From positions 62,001 to 126,000 of the forward strand of contig DATCMB010000018.1 of assembly GCA_036563615.1 (NCBI GenBank): 64,000 bases of DNA, read 5' to 3'. Positions 63,569-64,000 of this stretch are shown piece by piece. The notes under the pieces were generated by a model. The model was given only the letters and a program-made list of their open reading frames with translations. It did not search any database and was not told the DNA's origin. This DNA is from Candidatus Binatia bacterium (GTDB lineage Bacteria; Desulfobacterota; Binatia; UBA12015). Position 1 is the stretch's first letter. The number at the start of each line of letters is the position of its first letter. The position numbers and the translations under genes are program-made.

Positions 63569-64000
63569 CTAGGACGCGGGACGCCGCAGCGGCGGCATCG
63601 TGTCGCTCAGCGCGTAGACCACGCCGCCGGCGAGCCCGCCCAGCGCCGCCACCGCCCACCACAGGAGCCCGAGCGCGATCGCGTCGTCCGCGCTGATGCC
63701 GCCGTACGGCAGCAGCGCGGCGTACGCCGCCTCGCGCAGACCGAAGCCGCCGATCGTGAACGGCATCGCCGCCGCGAGCGCGACCAGCGGGTGGTACATC
63801 GCGACGAAGCCGAACGGCACGTCGAGGCCGAGCGCGTCGGTGAGCAGCTTCTGGCTCACGATCTGCACGACGTGCACGACGATCGACAGCACGGCGGCGT
63901 TGAGCAGCAGCCGCGGGTCGCGGAAGTACGGCAGCAGATCTTCCTCGACGAGCCGACGCCAGCGCTGCCCCGGCGGCAGCAGTCGAACGACGAGCGGGAT
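63569..64000 (-). CDS. Flippase-like membrane protein, C-terminal part (5' end outside window)
   Basis: The frame is open to the right edge, so the start lies beyond the window. The visible 143 residues begin IPLVVRLLPPGQRWRRLVEEDLL and contain YFRDPRLLLNAAVLSIVVHVVQIVSQKLL, then MPFTIGGFGLREAAYAALL and LGLLWWAVAALGGLAGGVVYALSD. This is the C-terminal half of the UPF0104/lysylphosphatidylglycerol-synthase transmembrane family, the GGFGLREAAY signature being characteristic. It is a second member of the family in the window, distinct from the one at 57024. It ends shortly upstream of the FAD oxidase gene on the same strand. Confidence 0.8.
   Translation of the reverse strand: MPLVVRLLPPGQRWRRLVEEDLLPYFRDPRLLLNAAVLSIVVHVVQIVSQKLLTDALGLDVPFGFVAMYHPLVALAAAMPFTIGGFGLREAAYAALLPYGGISADDAIALGLLWWAVAALGGLAGGVVYALSDTMPPLRRPAS

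Overview
The window is a chromosomal stretch of very GC-rich bacterial DNA. Codons end mostly in G or C, GTG starts are common, and genes often overlap as ATGA or GTGA. The organism is Gram-negative: there are a TonB-dependent receptor, LolA-like proteins, TolC, an MMPL exporter and lipoproteins. The mix of an F420-type luciferase-like oxidoreductase, acyl-CoA dehydrogenase, a class of glutamate-cysteine ligase shared with alphaproteobacteria and plants, and a helix-turn-helix citrate synthase fits a deltaproteobacterial or Binatota-like lineage. That placement is inference. I saw no rRNA, tRNA, CRISPR array, transposase, integrase or phage gene.

Left part (1-16.1 kb): truncated glutamate-cysteine ligase; an L,D-transpeptidase; two divergent citrate synthases, one carrying its own DNA-binding domain, around a near-perfect 34-bp palindrome; a D,D-carboxypeptidase with a long Lys/Ser tail; a TonB receptor/YfiR/hybrid kinase operon; HAD phosphatase and glycerol kinase; bacterioferritin-comigratory peroxiredoxin and acyl-CoA dehydrogenase. 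Next (16.1-24.3 kb) comes a complete CecR-YbhGFSR-like export operon with its own TolC and a perfect palindromic operator.

Middle (24.4-47.6 kb): glycosyltransferase, a histone-like DUF6496 protein, a nucleotidyltransferase for sugar phosphates, an SDR without the catalytic Tyr, a LolA-like protein divergent from an ABC ATPase/FtsX permease pair, a PadR regulator, an F420-type oxidoreductase, four small receiver proteins, a hydrolase fold without its nucleophile, a hotdog thioesterase, and a carbohydrate block (GH63-like glucosidase, glucose-dehydrogenase-like SDR, amylo-1,6-glucosidase).

Right part (47.9-64 kb): a compact aryl-polyene-like or type II polyketide/fatty-acid cluster. It has an active ketosynthase, a ketosynthase-like partner without the catalytic triad, ketoreductase, acyl-AMP ligase, ACP, a LolA-like protein, a lipoprotein, an MMPL exporter and a flippase-like protein. 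I read it as making an acyl or polyene product and moving it to the outer membrane. After it come a JAMM metalloprotease, PanE, ThrH, a fused lipoprotein joining a cyclohexadienyl-dehydratase-like domain to a periplasmic-type chorismate mutase, a GlcD-type FAD oxidase and a truncated flippase-like gene.

At whole-window scale the heptamer CTTGACG (or its complement) is much more common than base composition predicts. It is often built from codons this genome otherwise avoids (TTG for Leu, CAA for Gln).
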